A stretch of 64,000 bases of DNA, taken from contig NZ_QRBE01000002.1 in assembly GCF_003363155.1 (NCBI RefSeq), positions 62,001 through 126,000 on the forward strand, given 5' to 3'. Made by a program: the position numbers and the translations under genes. Below, piece after piece: positions 9,472 to 17,871 of this stretch (positions are counted from its first letter, which is position 1; each line of letters starts with the position of its first letter). Source of the stretch: Dyella monticola (GTDB taxonomy: Bacteria; Pseudomonadota; Gammaproteobacteria; Xanthomonadales; Rhodanobacteraceae). The notes beneath the pieces are model-generated. The model was not told where the DNA came from. It saw only the letters and a list, made by a program, of their open reading frames with translations, and ran no database searches.

Positions 9472-10323
9472 CTAAGGCGTGGCCTGTTTAAGGATGCAGA
9501 GATTGGTTGGGGAGATCGTCACGCTGGCAAAGTCCAGCATGGCTGCATAGCAATACGCATGGTGATTGCATTCGAGATCGTTCTTGATAACGGCCTGGGC
9601 GTCGGCTGCCTGGATCCAGGTGGTCTGCGGAAACGATTCAAAGTTGAGCGGCAACGGCAATGAGGGTGGCACATGCGGCACCAGGTCGCGCATGTAGTTG
9701 TAAACGCGATACGCATCGATCGCCTGGTCCACGCGCTGGACAAAGTCCTGGCTGCCGGCGCGCGGACACGCAAACAAACTTCCCTCCACGCGATAGGAAC
9801 GCTGGGGCACCGTGGCAAGATCCAACATCAAATAGGAGGCCAAGGCTGCACCTAGACTGTGGCCAATCACCGTCACAGTCGAACCTGCGGGCAGTACATT
9901 GGCAATTGCTGCTGCCGCAGGCGCTTGCGCTGCCGCAGCGGGTGCAGCGTTCAGCGCGACGTAGCTCATGGCGCCGTAGATAGAATCGAAACCCTGTTCG
10001 ACCCATCCGATACCAGGACGATCGATCAGTAGTCCCTCGAAATTCTCCAGCCATTCCACTGCCAACTCCGTGCCACGGACGACAGCGATCAAGTTCGTCG
10101 CATCGTTTTTGTTGACCGCGACGAAGCCGTAGTACGCTGCATCACCGAGCTGAAGTTTCTGGCCGCAAAGCAGCGCGTTCTTGGCTACCAAATGCCCCAG
10201 GAGCGTCCATTCGCCCGAACATCGTGGATCAATGGGTGGCGCGAGGCTCCCCTGGCCGCCCAGCATGTCTTCCGCATACATCGCGAGCAAAGCGTGTTTA
10301 GCAGCAACAGGGTCACTGATCAT
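9472..10323 (-). CDS. class 3 (Rhizomucor-type) lipase family protein
   Basis: 283 residues. The lipase_3 signature is clear: VAVVRGTE region at about 80-86, the elbow VTVIGHSLGAALASYLMLDLA with Ser about 156, and DLVPHVPP for the acid region. No signal peptide is seen, so it is cytosolic or exported by another route. The stretch AAPAAAAQAPAAAAIANVL is an Ala/Pro-rich loop before the elbow. It is the first gene of a two-gene unit with the membrane patatin; the ATG has GGAG at 7 bp. The pairing of two unrelated lipolytic folds suggests joint lipid turnover or an effector-type role, which is inference. Confidence 0.87.
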   Translation of the reverse strand: MISDPVAAKHALLAMYAEDMLGGQGSLAPPIDPRCSGEWTLLGHLVAKNALLCGQKLQLGDAAYYGFVAVNKNDATNLIAVVRGTELAVEWLENFEGLLIDRPGIGWVEQGFDSIYGAMSYVALNAAPAAAAQAPAAAAIANVLPAGSTVTVIGHSLGAALASYLMLDLATVPQRSYRVEGSLFACPRAGSQDFVQRVDQAIDAYRVYNYMRDLVPHVPPSLPLPLNFESFPQTTWIQAADAQAVIKNDLECNHHAYCYAAMLDFASVTISPTNLCILKQATP

Positions 10324-10791
10324 GGCTGTCTCCGTGAAGAGATGAGCGTAATAAACGGGAAAGCTCCCCCCGAGAGAGCCCCGATCTTTCTTGGAATATC
10401 CAAAGCAGCCGACGTGGCTGTAATAATCTGCGGATTTAACGCTTGCTCGCGCCGAAACTGTTGCTGTGGCGCATCAAATCAATCGTGCAAGCTAAGTGGT
10501 GTACCTTGCCCATCCCCTGATGGACGGAGCTTCGATCTTCACATCTCGAAGTATGCCGAACGAGCCCACTGGATAATCTAGGCCTGAATGGCTAAAGGAT
10601 GCAACATCCACTTTCTGGGCGGCCTGCGCCGCTTGCGTAGAGCAGGGAAGGACGCCTTCACCACAACGCCCGAAGCATGCCACATGTCAGTGCGATTAGC
10701 CTGTGTTACTGAGAGTAGGGAAGGGGATGCTTTCGACCCTAACTGGCATCCTTCGCGTAGGTGATGGCTAAACGTGCACCATCGGAGATCG
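10324..10791. other. intergenic region, nothing recognised
   Basis: About 470 bp between the lipase start and the SRPBCC stop. Short open frames exist on both strands but none has a ribosome site plus recognisable content. Confidence 0.5.
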
Positions 10792-11202
10792 TCAGCTAGG
10801 TGCTTGCCGCCGTTCAAGCGTTTGCTTTATGACGGCCGAGCCAAGCTCTATACGTTGCCCGACAAACGAGGCCAGTTCATCCGGCAACACATCCGTTATC
10901 CAAACTAGACGCGTGCATCCGTCACCATCGTCGAAGACTTGGAACGATGCATTGTGATGAATGGCTCGACCACCAACTGACGCGTATGCGAATCGCCTTG
11001 CCTGGTGATCGAGCGCGACAATCAATTCACGTGCGACCGTTCCGTCGGCAAACGTAACGATTCGAGCATTGTCACCATCCAAGCGAGCGTCAGTCAGGAC
11101 ACCTGGAGTGAGTCGCCGATGGGCCGCTCCAACGTCCGAGATCGCTAACCAAACATCCTGAGGGTTGGCTTCAATCCGGATTTCCTTGTGTATCCAGGCC
11201 AT
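10792..11202 (-). CDS. SRPBCC family protein (polyketide cyclase/dehydrase type)
   Basis: 136 residues with the START/Bet v1-like (SRPBCC) pattern: it opens with MAWIHKEIRIEANPQDVWLAISDVG, has a beta-rich middle (ARIVTFADGTVARELIVALD), and a C-terminal long helix (ELASFVGQRIELGSAVIKQTLE). These proteins bind hydrophobic ligands in a cavity. Members of this subgroup are usually uncharacterised. GAGGAAAC precedes the ATG. It is a monocistronic gene. Confidence 0.82.
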   Translation of the reverse strand: MAWIHKEIRIEANPQDVWLAISDVGAAHRRLTPGVLTDARLDGDNARIVTFADGTVARELIVALDHQARRFAYASVGGRAIHHNASFQVFDDGDGCTRLVWITDVLPDELASFVGQRIELGSAVIKQTLERRQAPS

Positions 11203-11365
11203 TTTCGTTTCCTCGTATGACCGACGATGTGATCGGTGGTGAGAGAAACTACGGAAAAAAGCTACGCTATAAAATGACCAGTTTGTAACAAATCAGCATG
11301 ACCATTTTGACGGAGAGGTGGCATCCCGCGTAGGTCGTATCACACCATCTGAACTTTGCAGTTTC

Positions 11366-11743
11366 TTATGAGCCTGGATGCTGGGCAACCGCGAAGCCTT
11401 GTGGCGCTGCTTCGCCAGACACCGCTGTACCTTTCAATTGCCACAGCGTTGCGTAGTTCATGATGGGGCGCTCGAACGTCGCCCCCTTTGCACTGAATGG
11501 CTTCCCTAGATCCAGCATCGGCTGAAACGTATCCAATTGCTTGGCGGCTTCAAGGCTGCTCCAAAGGCTGACATTTGTTAGCGAAGATGTCGCCTCATCC
11601 GCACCAAAGTAGAAGGCCAGCAAACCTGCCATAGCTTCTATACCAGGACGTAGAACGGAATCGGCCTCTGCCGCCATTTGGCGAAGCTCGGCAAAGCACT
11701 CCGGTGGACACCGCAGAATCGACACACGCACCACTGGCTTCAT
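11366..11743 (-). CDS. dimeric alpha-beta barrel (ABM-like) protein, unknown function
   Basis: 125 residues from the ATG at 11743, chosen because GAGG lies 9 bp upstream; two further in-frame starts lie upstream without better sites. The order VRVSILRCPPECFAELRQMAAEADSVLRPGIEAMAGLLAFYFGADE followed by SLTNVSLWSSLEAAKQLDTF is the beta-alpha-beta-beta layout of antibiotic-biosynthesis-monooxygenase-like (ABM) domains. Whether it has catalytic activity cannot be told; many such proteins are heme- or quinone-related or stress proteins. Confidence 0.7.
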   Translation of the reverse strand: MKPVVRVSILRCPPECFAELRQMAAEADSVLRPGIEAMAGLLAFYFGADEATSSLTNVSLWSSLEAAKQLDTFQPMLDLGKPFSAKGATFERPIMNYATLWQLKGTAVSGEAAPQGFAVAQHPGS

Positions 11744-12008
11744 GAACTCCATCCTCTTTGTCGATCGATTCTTTCCGCGTGCGGAACGCAACAATCTAAC
11801 GGTGCACCCATTCGCTCACTAGCGCGCTCCAGCATCAATCAGCCGTCCAATTCTTACCGTTCGTCGCCAGAAAGGGCTAGTGATTGACCCCCGTTATCGA
11901 AAGTAGGGCGCGCGGCCACACTTTGTTTCGTTTTCTTTTATTTATCTTCAATTTCTCGTCCGAAGGTGGTAGGGGTGCGCTGACTTTTTAGGGAAACTGG
12001 CGAAAAAT

Positions 12009-12031
12009 GCGTAAAAACTGCATGTTTACGC
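12009..12031. promoter_or_regulatory. inverted repeat upstream of glycosidase, possible operator
   Basis: GCGTAAA (12009-12015) and TTTACGC (12025-12031) form a perfect 7-bp inverted repeat with a 9-bp spacer, about 140 bp before the glycoside-hydrolase-like gene. It looks like a repressor or activator operator. The binding protein is unknown. Confidence 0.35.
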
Positions 12032-12167
12032 GACATTCCCCCGCCCTTGGCTCTTCTTCGTGTTTTGATCTAATCTTTCGTTTATTTACTTTTTCATTCG
12101 GTAGCCTTTATTATTCCGGGCGCTCACTGATCCCGGTGAGAGACAAGCTGCGGCAACGGAGAAAGCA

Positions 12168-15164
12168 ATGCACAAGCGGTTCGGATATTGCCTGCTGACA
12201 CTGGCCGCATTGGGCGTTGTTGGATGCCTCAGAGCGGAGATTCAGCCCGTACCGTTACATTGGAACGCGGACCGTTTCGGCAATCATCGCTATACCGTGC
12301 AAGTGGACAAGCCTGCCGCAGCAGTACGCGCCGTGTTGCCATGGCATCGGCGCGACGCCCATCCCGATCAGGTCGCGACCATTGTTGTTGGTCCTAACGG
12401 GAATGTCGTCGACAACGTTGCGCGTGTGCACATCGATCAAGTGTCGGGCGAGCTGGTATTCGAAGCGAAAGAGGCGGGTGTTTATGCGATCTATTACCAG
12501 CCGTACATCACAAACGGTCGTTCAAATTATCCGACCGTGACCTATCTGGCGCCGCGCGATACTGCCGATGCAGCGTGGCTAAAATCCAGTGGTGCCAATG
12601 ACCCTAAGCGCGAAGCAAAGCTACCCCAGGCCAAGCTGCTTGCTTATCAGGCGGTAGATGACTTCGATGCGTATACCGACATGGAGCGCACGGCTGCGCC
12701 GCAGGATGTCAAAGCCTTGCTTGCAGCGAATCCGGATACACCATGGTTGCTGTTTCCTGAAACCCGCGAATATCCGGTGCGAATGTTCGACCAGATTCCC
12801 GAGCGTTGGGCGCAGCGCGGGGCAGGCGGTGGCTTCGCCGATAGCGCACTGCGTGGCGAATACCTGAGCTATCAAGTTGGCGCATGGGCGGCGCGGCGTG
12901 CCATCCAGAACGTGCAGGTAAGCTTTTCCAATTTAAAAGGACCGGACGGCGCCATCATTTCAGCTTCGGCATTTACGTGCTTCAACTTGGGTGGTACCGA
13001 TTACACCGGCAAAACGTTTGTTGCGCACGTCAATATTCCGCAAGGCCGTGTCCAGCCGTTATGGATGGGCCTGGATATTCCCGCAACGACGAAACCCGGT
13101 ATCTATCGCGGTAGCGTAACGCTCAGCGCCGATGGCGTGCCTGCGCAAGCGATACCCCTTGCCATTACCGTGGGTAGCGGCGAGGCCGTTGCACATGGCG
13201 ATGATAATCCGTTCAAACTCACGCGTCTGCGCTGGCTCAACTCCACGCTTGCGCAGGACAATAATCTCGTTAAGCCATTCACTGCGATAACGGTGCAAGG
13301 CAGTAAGCTCGGCATACTCGGACGAGATATCACGCTTGCGCGCAATGGCTTCCCGGCGCAGATCGATAGCCATTTCGACGAACGCATGACAGGCTTCGGC
13401 AAAACGCCGCTGCAGCTGCTTGCCGCCCCGATGCAACTGCTGGTGAAGGACGCCGGCGGTACACATGCGCTCTCCTCATCCACCGTGCCGAATGTGCAGA
13501 TCGATGGCCCGGCCAGAGTCCATTGGCAAATTGCAGGCGCTGCCGGTCCGTTGCAGAGTATCGTCGATGCCAGCCTCGAAGCCGATGGCACGCTGACCTA
13601 TTCCGTCGTACTGACGGCGACCAAACCCATCGCGCTGAACGACATCCGGCTGGAGATTCCGTTGCGCAACGATGCAGCGCAGTATGAGCTCGGCCTTGGT
13701 CGAACGGGTGATCACGCACCGGCCGATTTCAGTTGGCGCTGGAACGTGCAGAACAATCAGGATGGTGCATGGATCGGTGCCGTAAACGGCGGTCTGGAGT
13801 TCCATCTTCGCGACGAACACTACCGTCGACCGCTCAATACCAATTTCTACCATGACCAGCCACTGGTAATGCCCACCTCTTGGGATAACCAAGGGCAGGG
13901 TGGCGTGACGTTCAAGCGAAACGGAGCACGCTATCTGGTAACGGCATTCAGTGGTCCGCGCACCATGTCCGCCGGACAGGTATTGCATTACGACATCGTC
14001 ATGCGCGTCACGCCCTTCAAGATGATTCACCCGGCTGAGCATTTCGCAGAACGTTACTTCCATGCCTACGGCGACCTGGACACGATCAAGGCGCAGGGTG
14101 CCAACGTGGTGAACATCCACCACGCAACGCCGATCAATCCCTGGATCAACTATCCGTTCCTGGAGCCCGCCAAGATGCGCGCCTACGTGGAGGCGGCGCA
14201 CCAACGCGGCATGGAAGTCAAGATCTACGACACCATCCGGGAACTATCCGATCGCGCGCCGGAACTGCCAGTGCTGGAAAGTCTGGGCCAAGAGATCATC
14301 AGCACCGGTCCGGGCGGCGGCTTTTCCTGGCTACAGGAACACCTGGATGGCGATTACATCGCTGCTTGGCATGTACCGGAGAACCGCGACGCGGCCGTGG
14401 TCGACGCTGGGCAAAGCCGTTGGCACAACTACTACATCGAAGGGTTGAACTGGCTAGCACGCAACATCGGTATTGATGGTCTCTACCTCGACGATGTCGC
14501 CTACGACCGCATCACCATGAAGCGCGTGCGCAAGGTGCTACAAGCGAGCCGTCCGCATCCGTTGATTGATCTTCATTCGGCCAATCAATTCAACCCGCGT
14601 GACGGCTATATCAACAGCGCTCTGCTTTATATGGAGTTGTTTCCATATATTGATCGACTCTGGTTTGGCGAGGAATTCGACTATCAGCACACCTCGCCTT
14701 CTTATTGGCTTACTGAGATTTCCGGCATTCCATATGGTCTGATGGGGGAGATGTTGCAAGGTGGCGGCAACCCCTGGCGCGGCATGCTCTTTGGCATGAC
14801 CAATCGCCTGCCATGGACGGGTGGCGATCCACGCGAACTGTGGAAGCTATGGGACAACTTCGGCATCGAGCAGGCGGATATGATCGGCTGGTGGGTGCAT
14901 GACACACCTGTACAAACTCGCCGTGATGACGTGCTCGCTACCAGCTACGTGCGCAAAGGCAAAACGCTAATCGCTTTGGCTTCATGGGCCACGGATGAAA
15001 CGCGCGTCAACCTGCACATCGACTGGAAGATGCTTGGCATCAAACCGGGTTCTGCAAAACTTGTAGCGCCAGCCATCGACGGTTTTCAATCTGCGGCGAC
15101 ATTCAAGCCAGGCGATACCATTCCTGTCGAACCGGGCAAAGGGTGGTTGCTGATTCTGCAATGA
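12168..15164 (+). CDS. secreted/lipoprotein glycoside hydrolase-like protein (DUF6067 type)
   Basis: 998 residues. The N-terminus (MHKRFGYCLLTLAALGVVGC) is a signal peptide whose VVGC can serve as a lipobox, so it may be a lipoprotein. A long beta-rich region (about 25-600) precedes a TIM-barrel-like part with NVVNIHHATPINPWINYPF, MEVKIYDTIRELSD, and IDGLYLDDVAYDRITMKRV, where the Asp pair sits at the position expected for a glycosidase acid. LWFGEEFDY and MLQGGGNPWRGMLFGM follow, and a C-terminal beta domain closes the protein. The pattern fits the DUF6067 glycoside-hydrolase-like family. The substrate is unknown. The ATG has GGAG at 7 bp. It is monocistronic. Confidence 0.75.
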   Translation: MHKRFGYCLLTLAALGVVGCLRAEIQPVPLHWNADRFGNHRYTVQVDKPAAAVRAVLPWHRRDAHPDQVATIVVGPNGNVVDNVARVHIDQVSGELVFEAKEAGVYAIYYQPYITNGRSNYPTVTYLAPRDTADAAWLKSSGANDPKREAKLPQAKLLAYQAVDDFDAYTDMERTAAPQDVKALLAANPDTPWLLFPETREYPVRMFDQIPERWAQRGAGGGFADSALRGEYLSYQVGAWAARRAIQNVQVSFSNLKGPDGAIISASAFTCFNLGGTDYTGKTFVAHVNIPQGRVQPLWMGLDIPATTKPGIYRGSVTLSADGVPAQAIPLAITVGSGEAVAHGDDNPFKLTRLRWLNSTLAQDNNLVKPFTAITVQGSKLGILGRDITLARNGFPAQIDSHFDERMTGFGKTPLQLLAAPMQLLVKDAGGTHALSSSTVPNVQIDGPARVHWQIAGAAGPLQSIVDASLEADGTLTYSVVLTATKPIALNDIRLEIPLRNDAAQYELGLGRTGDHAPADFSWRWNVQNNQDGAWIGAVNGGLEFHLRDEHYRRPLNTNFYHDQPLVMPTSWDNQGQGGVTFKRNGARYLVTAFSGPRTMSAGQVLHYDIVMRVTPFKMIHPAEHFAERYFHAYGDLDTIKAQGANVVNIHHATPINPWINYPFLEPAKMRAYVEAAHQRGMEVKIYDTIRELSDRAPELPVLESLGQEIISTGPGGGFSWLQEHLDGDYIAAWHVPENRDAAVVDAGQSRWHNYYIEGLNWLARNIGIDGLYLDDVAYDRITMKRVRKVLQASRPHPLIDLHSANQFNPRDGYINSALLYMELFPYIDRLWFGEEFDYQHTSPSYWLTEISGIPYGLMGEMLQGGGNPWRGMLFGMTNRLPWTGGDPRELWKLWDNFGIEQADMIGWWVHDTPVQTRRDDVLATSYVRKGKTLIALASWATDETRVNLHIDWKMLGIKPGSAKLVAPAIDGFQSAATFKPGDTIPVEPGKGWLLILQ

Positions 15165-15376
15165 AACAAATGCAGATGGCCGCCTCGGAGGGATGAACCT
15201 AGCTGAGGCTTATGGGGATTTGGTCTATGCGGAGGCTGCTGAAATGCAGGATCGCTGTCCAGCGTACTGTTGATCGCGTCGATCATCGGCAGCCGTGTAA
15301 CCAGAATTGCCTGGTATAGCCGTCCAGGCCCTCGATATGTTCAGATCGCTCGATGGCATCGTTTCCCCATGGCAAC

Positions 15377-15402
15377 GCGATAAGAGAGGGTTATCGGGGG
15401 TA
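15377..15402 (+). repeat. dispersed short repeat, copy 3
   Basis: GCGATAAG at 15377-15384 then GTTATCGGGGGTA at 15390-15402, ending 36 bp before the start of the cassette gene at 15439. Confidence 0.6.
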
Positions 15403-15438
15403 GGATTGGCCACGTAGACCACAACTAGCGATTTTCAT

Positions 15439-15867
15439 ATGAACGTACGCAACCAAATCAAAGACTATATCGCAACCCAGCCAGAGCCAAAACGAACAGA
15501 TATGCAAGAGCTTCATGGCATCATTCTTGGAATCATGCCGGACTGTAAATTATGGTTTCTCGATGGTAGAGATGAAAGCGGTCAGGTGGTTTCTAATCCG
15601 AACATAGGTTATGGATTGCAGACCATAAAGTATGCCGATGGAAAAAATAGGGAGTTCTATCAGATTGGCATTAGTGCAAACAAAACAGGTATATCCGTCT
15701 ACATTCTTGGGATAAAAGACAAAAAGTACTTAGCCGAGAAATATGGAAAAAAGATCGGCCGGGCAAGCGTAACTGGGTATTGCATCAAGTTTCGGACATT
15801 AAGAAATATAGACGCTGATATTCTGTTAGATGCAATGCGATATGGGGTTGAACAAACGCGCGCCTAA
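15439..15867 (+). CDS. DUF1801 domain protein carried on an integron cassette
   Basis: 142 residues, YdhG/DUF1801-like (frataxin-like fold): MQELHGIILGIMPDCKLWFLDGRD, then an ISVYILGIKDKKYLAEKYGKKIG core and a Lys/Arg-rich C-terminus with IKFRTLRNID. The gene is visibly AT-richer than its neighbours. Its TAA stop lies inside the R'' core of a 59-bp attC site that follows directly, the usual geometry of an integron gene cassette. No other cassette and no integrase gene is seen nearby. DUF1801 proteins are common in integron cassettes; their function is unknown. Confidence 0.85.
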   Translation: MNVRNQIKDYIATQPEPKRTDMQELHGIILGIMPDCKLWFLDGRDESGQVVSNPNIGYGLQTIKYADGKNREFYQIGISANKTGISVYILGIKDKKYLAEKYGKKIGRASVTGYCIKFRTLRNIDADILLDAMRYGVEQTRA

Positions 15868-15920
15868 TAATTCATTCAAACTAACGCCGTTCGCGACGCG
15901 GCTTAATTCAAGCGTTGGGC
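15862..15920 (+). other. attC site (59-base element) of an integron cassette
   Basis: It starts with GCCTAAT (15862-15868, R''-like; consensus RYYYAAC with one change) and ends with GTTGGGC (15914-15920, a full GTTRRRY core). The total is 59 bp. The inner part, TTCATTCAA near the left and GGCTTAATTCAAGC near the right around a TTCGCGA loop, pairs imperfectly and closely resembles the attC sites of aadA-type cassettes. The outer cores can pair as R''/R'. Confidence 0.85.
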
Positions 15921-16190
15921 AGTTGTCATGCCTTGGCGGTCGAATACCCGGGACTCAAGACCGACATGATCCTGGATGATCGCTTGACTGATAAAAACCC
16001 TTCAACCTCAGCGTAGTTAGCCTTCTGCTGAGTCCATCACTGAAATTGGAAAATGGTTCCACATGTCGAGTGATGGCAGGTAACGATAATTGTGACTCGT
16101 AGCGCTTTTTTGAGTCGACTGAAGGGTGGTTTTTCACGGCCGCTTCACGCCCTTGCATGAGATAGTAAAAACATCCATTTATCAGCGCAT

Positions 16191-16234
16191 GCTCTTGAAT
16201 TTTCCGGTAGCGGAAAGTGTGTCAACTCAAGAGC
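16191..16234. repeat. nested inverted repeat
   Basis: The outer arms GCTCTTGA (16191-16198) and TCAAGAGC (16227-16234) are perfect. Inside, TTTCCG (16201-16206), a GTAG loop and CGGAAA (16211-16216) form a second hairpin. No T-run follows, so it is not an obvious terminator. Confidence 0.5.
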
Positions 16235-16404
16235 TTTCAATCGAATCAGTTGTGCGTTTGTAGGAAAAGCTGTCGCAATCACGCAAGAGTTTCAAGATCG
16301 CTACGGAAAACTTAGGCATGGAAGCTTCGAGTTCCAATCTGGAACGCGCTATGCCATTCGTAAGTCGTGGCTGTCATGAGTGTATCAATGCGTTACTTGA
16401 TGCA

Positions 16405-16427
16405 AATCATGTGCGCCGCACATGATT
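16405..16427. promoter_or_regulatory. near-palindrome, candidate operator
   Basis: AATCATGTGC and GCACATGATT form a perfect 10-bp inverted repeat with a 3-bp centre, about 350 bp before the first operon gene. It could bind a dimeric regulator. No regulator gene lies in the cluster. Confidence 0.4.
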
Positions 16428-16779
16428 AAATGGCTCTAGCTTTGGGACTTGAATATGGATATCTGCCAGATCCTGCATGGCTACCTTGATGCGTCGTTAG
16501 CAACTGCTTGGCGCGGTGCCGTTAAAAGTGCTCGGCTTTACAACGGCCGATGTGGCGCGCAAATGCGTGAAAGCCCTTAGGCATCCAGTCCATCACGTCA
16601 GTCAAGCGGAAAACATTTGGCACATTGCGTACGTGAACGCCTGTAAGGCGATCGCGCGAGGGCGTTTGTTCGCCATAAATCTTTCATTGTCGGCGAAGCG
16701 TATTTGTCAATGGCTGCAAAGGTGCAACTTGTAAATAACGAATAACGTGATCTCTTTTCTGAGGCATATGAGGCAGTTT

Positions 16780-17871
16780 ATGAGCAATGTCAGGGTGGGA
16801 CTTGTTGGAATAGGTGCGCAAACACAAGAGAATCTGTTGCCTTCGCTGCTTCAAACTCCTGATATTCATGTGGCCGCTGCGTGCGATGGAGTTGCCGAGC
16901 GTGCGCGGCTCGTGCATCGGCACATCAAGGACGTCGAGCTGTATGACGACATTGCCAAGATGCTTACCGATACGAAACTGGACGCCTTGGTCGTGGCGTG
17001 CCCGCCCCAGGCGCATCGAGATATCGCCACACTGGCGATGAGTCGTGGCGTGCATGTCTTTGTCGAGAAGCCGCCGTGCTTCACACTTGAAGAGCTTTTG
17101 TCGCTGACTGAACTTTCGCGCAAGTCGGGGCTTGTCACCGGCGTGGGGATGAATTTTCGATTCGCCAGGCCGATTCAGCATCTGCGGCTGATCCGGAGTG
17201 AGCCACATTTCGGCCGGACTGCACATATCCAGCTGAATCACTACGCCAACAAGCCGAGGGCGCCAATGTGGGGACTGGACTCCACGCTTCGCTCGTTCCT
17301 GCTGGCGCAGGCCATCCACACCATTGATTTGGCCATGCTCTTTGGCGGTGACGTCAAGGAAACGCGATCGGAAGTGCAGAACGACAATGGCAGCTTGATT
17401 GTCGAGATCAACATCTCTTTCAAGAATGGTGCAACGGCGTCGATCCTTACTGGAACGATGTTCCCTTACTTCGAATTCGAAATGAAGTTGATCAGCGATA
17501 CGTCGACGATGGTTCGCCTTGACAACCTGTCGGATATCACGTTGCACGAGCCCGATCATGTTACCCGCGCGGGTGGCAACGATAAACGCTGGCGCGGCTA
17601 TTGGCGCCCTGGACCGTTGGACTCGGGCTACGTGCGAAGCGGCTATCAGAGTGAACTGCAGAGTTTCTTTGACGCCATTCGAACCGGTGGCAAGTTCGAG
17701 GCGGACTTCGCCAACCTTATTCCAACCTACGAAGTCATCGAGCAGGTGTGCGAGAAGGGTGATCGATTGGCCGCGGATGTTGCCATCGACGCACTGAATC
17801 TCCTCCAAGGCCACAAGCCAGACCTGCAAGCATCGGATCTCGGACAAGCCAAGGTGAACGCTAATGTCTAG
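16780..17871 (+). CDS. Gfo/Idh/MocA family NAD(P)-dependent sugar dehydrogenase
   Basis: 363 residues from the ATG at 16780, preferred because GAGG lies 6 bp upstream; an upstream GTG (16747) and ATG (16768) share the frame. The N-terminal Rossmann fold starts VRVGLVGIGAQTQENLLPSL and carries the family motif VFVEKPPCF near residue 100. The C-terminal beta-sheet domain contains GVGMNFRFARPIQHL and a lysine/histidine set for sugar binding (LLAQAIHTIDLAMLFGG). The family oxidises a sugar hydroxyl, as NtdC does at C3 of glucose-6-phosphate. Its place before an aminotransferase (8-bp overlap) points to formation of a keto sugar that is then aminated. Confidence 0.9.
   Translation: MSNVRVGLVGIGAQTQENLLPSLLQTPDIHVAAACDGVAERARLVHRHIKDVELYDDIAKMLTDTKLDALVVACPPQAHRDIATLAMSRGVHVFVEKPPCFTLEELLSLTELSRKSGLVTGVGMNFRFARPIQHLRLIRSEPHFGRTAHIQLNHYANKPRAPMWGLDSTLRSFLLAQAIHTIDLAMLFGGDVKETRSEVQNDNGSLIVEINISFKNGATASILTGTMFPYFEFEMKLISDTSTMVRLDNLSDITLHEPDHVTRAGGNDKRWRGYWRPGPLDSGYVRSGYQSELQSFFDAIRTGGKFEADFANLIPTYEVIEQVCEKGDRLAADVAIDALNLLQGHKPDLQASDLGQAKVNANV

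Larger units (their letters stand above)
15921..16779. other. long leader region before the biosynthetic operon
   Basis: About 860 bp without a supported gene. It contains a nested hairpin at 16191-16234 and a near-palindrome at 16405-16427. An open frame at 16516-16734 is not recognisable. The region may carry the operon promoter and its regulatory sites. Confidence 0.55.

Noticed and set aside
11893-11905. Weak sixth copy of the GTTATCGGGGGTA repeat
   Set aside because: GTTATCGAAAGTA differs in three consecutive bases; it is mentioned with the repeat family but not listed as a copy.
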